From Tetradesmus obliquus (taxonomy: Eukaryota > Chlorophyta > Chlorophyceae > Sphaeropleales > Scenedesmaceae): a DNA stretch of 64,000 nt. Positions 60,800 through 64,000 of the stretch are shown here, in pieces; position 1 is the stretch's first letter; each line of letters begins with the position of its first letter. The notes beneath the pieces are model-generated. The model had not been told where the DNA came from. It saw only the letters and a list, made by a program, of their open reading frames with translations, and ran no database searches. The position numbers and the translations under genes are program-made. Location of the stretch: the NCBI GenBank assembly GCA_030272155.1, contig CP126198.1, positions 2,046,001-2,110,000 of the forward strand, given 5' to 3'.

Positions 60800-61510
60800 A
60801 TGCAGCGCACTTTCCTGCGCATAAGGCCTCTAAAGAGGCGGTCGTGCACTGCAGAAGAGGCAGCAGCAGTAGTTCTAGAACAAAAGGCCCGTGAGCGGGA
60901 GTTGCGGCCAGGCCTGGGCCATGTCCTGCAGCTGTGCTGGCTGGTGCTACAGGGCCACCCTGCCCCTCTGCCAGGAGAAGACCTGTCAGTCATTGAAGAC
61001 CTCGTTAACGAGGCTCTAGGCAGGACTGAAGGAGATACACTAGGGCACGAGCAGCCAGATGACGCAGCAGCAGTGACGCCAGCTGCAGACGCAGCAGCAG
61101 AAGCAGCAGCAGCAGCAGCCGGCGGCAAGAAGCGCAAACGGCAGCAGCAAGAAGATGCAGCAGCAGATGCAGCAGCAGATGCAGAGGTGCCTTTAGAAGG
61201 TGCAGATGCTGCTGTAGAAGGCGGCAAGAGCACAAAAAAGAGCAAACACAAGAAGCAGCTCGAGCAACCAGACAACACGCCTGAGCAGGCAGCAGCAGCA
61301 GCAGCAGGCAATGGCGAGACTCCAGGCAAAAAGGACAAGAAGAGCAAAAGAAAGAGCAAAGCAACTGAAGCAGAAGCAGCAGCAGAGCCGCAACAAGAGC
61401 AGCAAGCAAACGGCAGCATACAGCACGACCAGCAGCAGCAGTTGAAGACACCCAAGTCTGAGGGTGGTGGCAGAAAGAAGAAGGAAAAGAAGGTGCCCAA
61501 CACAGCACCC

Positions 61511-61542
<32 letters not shown>

Positions 61543-61603
61543 CCAGGCAGCCAAGGAGCCCAGCAGCAAGAAGAAGAGCAAAAAGAAGGATAAGGCAAGC
61601 TAG
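60800..61603 (+). CDS. Lys/Ala-rich basic protein, intronless
   Basis: A single exon runs from ATG 60800 to TAG 61603 (267 aa). The first 75 residues look ordered: MQRTFLRIRPLKRRSCTAEE, then a helix AAAVVLEQKARERELRPGLG and a hydrophobic LQLCWLVLQGHP segment. The rest alternates poly-Ala with lysine clusters (GGKKRKRQQQ, KSTKKSKHKK, KKDKKSKRKSK, ending KKKSKKKDKAS). Such clusters act as nuclear or nucleolar localisation signals in many proteins, so a nucleolar role is plausible but not shown. It is the only intronless gene in the window. No domain was recognised. Confidence 0.75.
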
Positions 61604-63454
61604 GGCAGGCTAGCAGCAGGCACTTAGGCAATGCTGCATCTGCATGGGATGCTGCTGCCACCAGCACACACCAAGTTGTCTTGTGACATACAGCAACAGG
61701 TTGAGCTGCTGCAACAGTCGCTAGGCCTGCCAGGTTGGCTGTGGCTGGCCTGCTGGGCTGGCTGCAGCAATTGCCAAGCCTGTGGTCGGCTGTAGCAGTT
61801 GAAACGCTTGCGGGGTTGGCTGTAGCAGTTGCCAGGGCTGCCAGAATCGTCACCGGCCAGCCAGCCAACCAGCCAGCCAGCTTGTGGAGTTTTGCTCAAA
61901 CCTGCATATGCATGTTGCGTATTAATCACAATGCTGCATAGCCGCTGCCCTACTGGGCCTGGCACAGGGCTGCCTGGTGCTTGCCAGCTGACAGCTGTTT
62001 GGTTGCGGTTGTGTTGGGCAGGGCCTCCACGCGTACACTTCAGGCATGGCGTGATTAGCGGCGTGCCTTTGGCGTCCACTGCATATGAGGCAGGCGTGTT
62101 AACGGCATGCACACGTCGCTGCTGGGGCTCTTTTGACGTTGCGTTAACGGTTAAGGGGGAAGGATGGTATTAGAGTTCCTGAGCCATTAGAAGCCTGCTG
62201 GCTGTATAGTTTGTTACCACATGTTATACTATATGGATACAACCCTATCAATGCTGAGCCATAGTTTGAAGGTGGGACTCGTACCGTGGACTCACTGGAG
62301 TCAGTGCCTTGCAGCTGTTGCCAGCAGTACCACTGTCAAACGTCGACAGCTGCTGTAGTAGTCTGAGACGCCTTGGGGCTTCAGCCAACAGTCGCAACAT
62401 CTATAAAAGCATAATATATAACTGATAAAGGCTTTCAAGCGTTCCATGTGCTGCCTGTGATGCTCACCGAGAGGCGTTCCGTCATCACAGGCCTCCTGTC
62501 GCGCCAAAAATTACCGAATTGCACGCCAGCCGACAAATAGGTCATTTAGCTTTGAAGGATTACTGTGCTGAAGTGCTGCTCGATCCTATTTGGCCAGAGT
62601 TCCAGGCCGTGTTTCATGCACTGGGATCGGATAGAGCAAGTCTGGCCGAATAGGATGGCCTCAGCGTCTCAGAGTAACTTAGTACACCCCCAATGATTAC
62701 TACTCTGCGATTGCAGGCCGAACGGTAACTTTTTGACGCCGCTGCCCATGTCTACTGTCATGCATGTAGCAGGTTTCAGCCAGCCTGACCAGTGCCTAGA
62801 CCCCGGTCCCATTGACCTTTGGCGCCGAATAGGCATCAATACATATGTTATCTTTGATTATATATGTGCAGTTGCCGCGCTTGTGCCAGGGATTGTGTTT
62901 CCCAGCACCCCAGTTAATACCATCTTTCCCCATCTTGGCAGGCTGCACTGGGTGACTCCTCAACTGCAGTGTGCGCCACACAGCGGCTGCCTTACAAACG
63001 GTAACCATGTGGAGCCTTGTCGTGTTACATGTGATGAGGTTGACTCTTTCAGACCACCGCCACTCAGCAGCTGGCTGTCACAAACACCCAATGCAAGCAT
63101 GCATACATAGGCAGATTCTTTTGTAAGGGCAACCTTGGGACAGGCTGTGGCAAGCACAGATTTGGCAGTCTGCTGTACGTCACGTACGGCGTATAGACCA
63201 GCTGTAATACAAGTACAGCTATGTGAAAAGGCAGTTTTAGGCATGGTAAATGCACAACTGCGCGCGTTCAAGCAATGCTGGACCAGCAGCTCCCTGCCCA
63301 AAGGCTCCTGGCGCTCCAAATGGGCTATGTGTTCCTGGAGCCGTACAAATTCGTCCCTTTACATCACCAACACTACGATCACGCTTGCTTGAATCCTTGG
63401 CCAGCAATCTGCGCCCAGCACCTGCTCAGCCCCTCTACTGCTGCTGCTGCTGCC
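61604..63454. other. intergenic region
   Basis: No supported exon in about 1.85 kb. Short imperfect repeats of GGCTGTAGCAGTTG occur at 61788-61835 and GCCAGCCAACCAGCCAGC-type repeats at 61855-61880. A segment at 63246-63330 resembles 47908-47990. Confidence 0.5.
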
Positions 63455-64000
63455 GCTGCCTCATTCCTCTTTGGCGCCCGCTGCTGCCGATTCCAGTCCT
63501 GGCGGCAGCCGCTGAGCGGGCTTGACTGCTGCTGCCCTTTGGTGGAAACTGCTGCCTTGCTTGACCTGCTAGAAAACAACAGCTGCTGCTGAGCCAGCAC
63601 AGCCACCTTCGCTGCTGCGTCACTCCTCCTTTGCGCCCGCTGCTGCTGCTTTGAGCCCTGGCTGCAGCCGCCGTACCGGCTTCGCTGCTGCTGCCTCTGC
63701 CGGCTTGAGCAGCAGCCTGTACAGCAGGCCCCCAAGCATCGCCCCAACAAAGGGTGCCAGCCAGTAGCTGCCAGCTGTGGCCCTTGATTAAAATTGCTGC
63801 CTTGCTTCCAAACTTCCAAACTAAGGTACAACAGCTGCTGTTAGCCGGCCCAGCGGCCTCTGCTGCCGCTGCTGCATCACTCCTCCTTGGTGCCAACTGC
63901 TGCTGCTTTGAGCCCTGGCGGCAGCCGCCGCACCGGTTTCGCTGCTGCTGCCTCTGCCGGTTTGAGCAGCAGCCTGTACAGCAGCCCTCCAAGCATCGCC
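63455..64000. repeat. three tandem copies of an aquaporin terminal exon end
   Basis: Minus-strand stop codons at 63877, 63620 and 63461 each end a copy of KPAEAAAKPVRRLPPGLKAA... AKEE. The middle copy extends furthest into the conserved part (SYWLAPFVGAMLGGLLYRLL). Spacings are 257 and 159 bp. A CTTCC/AAACTTCC flank is partly shared. Confidence 0.93.
63877..64000 (-). CDS. probable aquaporin (MIP family), C-terminal end only
   Basis: The frame enters from the right edge and ends at TGA 63877: AMLGGLLYRLLLKPAEAAAK, then a basic tail ending GTKEE. The tandem copy at 63757-63620 shows what precedes it: SYWLAPFVGAMLGGLLYRLL. This is the pattern of the last membrane span of major intrinsic proteins (YW-x-x-P-x-x-GA-x-x-x-x-L-x-Y). 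Family membership is likely, but the NPA motifs lie outside the window. The tail is Lys/Ala-rich and cytosolic. Confidence 0.6.
   Translation of the reverse strand, partial: AMLGGLLYRLLLKPAEAAAAKPVRRLPPGLKAAAVGTKEE

Overview
This window looks like nuclear DNA from a coccoid green alga of the Scenedesmaceae (Sphaeropleales), Tetradesmus/Scenedesmus-like. The reasons are a short algal [FeFe]-hydrogenase with a transit peptide, many short GT-AG introns, CAG/CTG-rich low-complexity DNA in exons and introns, and an Arabidopsis-type CCCTAAA telomere motif. No bacterial-style operons, rRNA or convincing tRNA genes were seen. The family assignment rests on recognising the hydrogenase and was not checked by a search.

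Layout, left to right. 1-3676 (-): Kazal-domain Pro/Ser/Gln-rich protein, open at the left edge. 5573-7775 (+): protein with repeated WIGN motifs. 8669-14039 (-): unidentified multi-pass membrane protein. 15175-18580 (-): complete amino-acid/auxin-permease-type transporter (6 exons, 573 aa). 18966-35235 (-): giant LOXHD1-like protein with an N-terminal PH domain and 15 PLAT repeats (34 exons, 2637 aa, all phases consistent). 36772-37727 (-): SSNA1/DIP13 coiled-coil protein (111 aa), divergent from 38058-40956 (+), an SR splicing factor (249 aa). 43181-45879 (-): [FeFe]-hydrogenase HydA (447 aa). 48670-53583 (+): GYF + PIN nuclease resembling SWT1, with a possible acidic tail exon to 54188. 56305-60451 (-): plastid-type FAD amine-oxidase-like enzyme (495 aa), divergent from 60800-61603 (+), a Lys/Ala-rich basic protein. 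63877-64000 (-): C-terminal end of a probable aquaporin, cut by the window end.

The most unusual signal is shared by almost every multi-exon gene. A segment of about 90-280 bp carrying one exon edge and its splice site (or the whole terminal exon with its stop) is duplicated in tandem two to four times, with the extra copies lying in the adjoining intron or 3' flank. At least fifteen such arrays were found in eight or nine unrelated genes. This suggests a recent and continuing process that makes candidate alternative exons and, potentially, new introns.

Exon models were built by hand from splice consensus, phase continuity and family resemblance; none has transcript support. Gene-free stretches hold mainly CTG-rich sequence, minisatellites and fragments of dispersed repeats.
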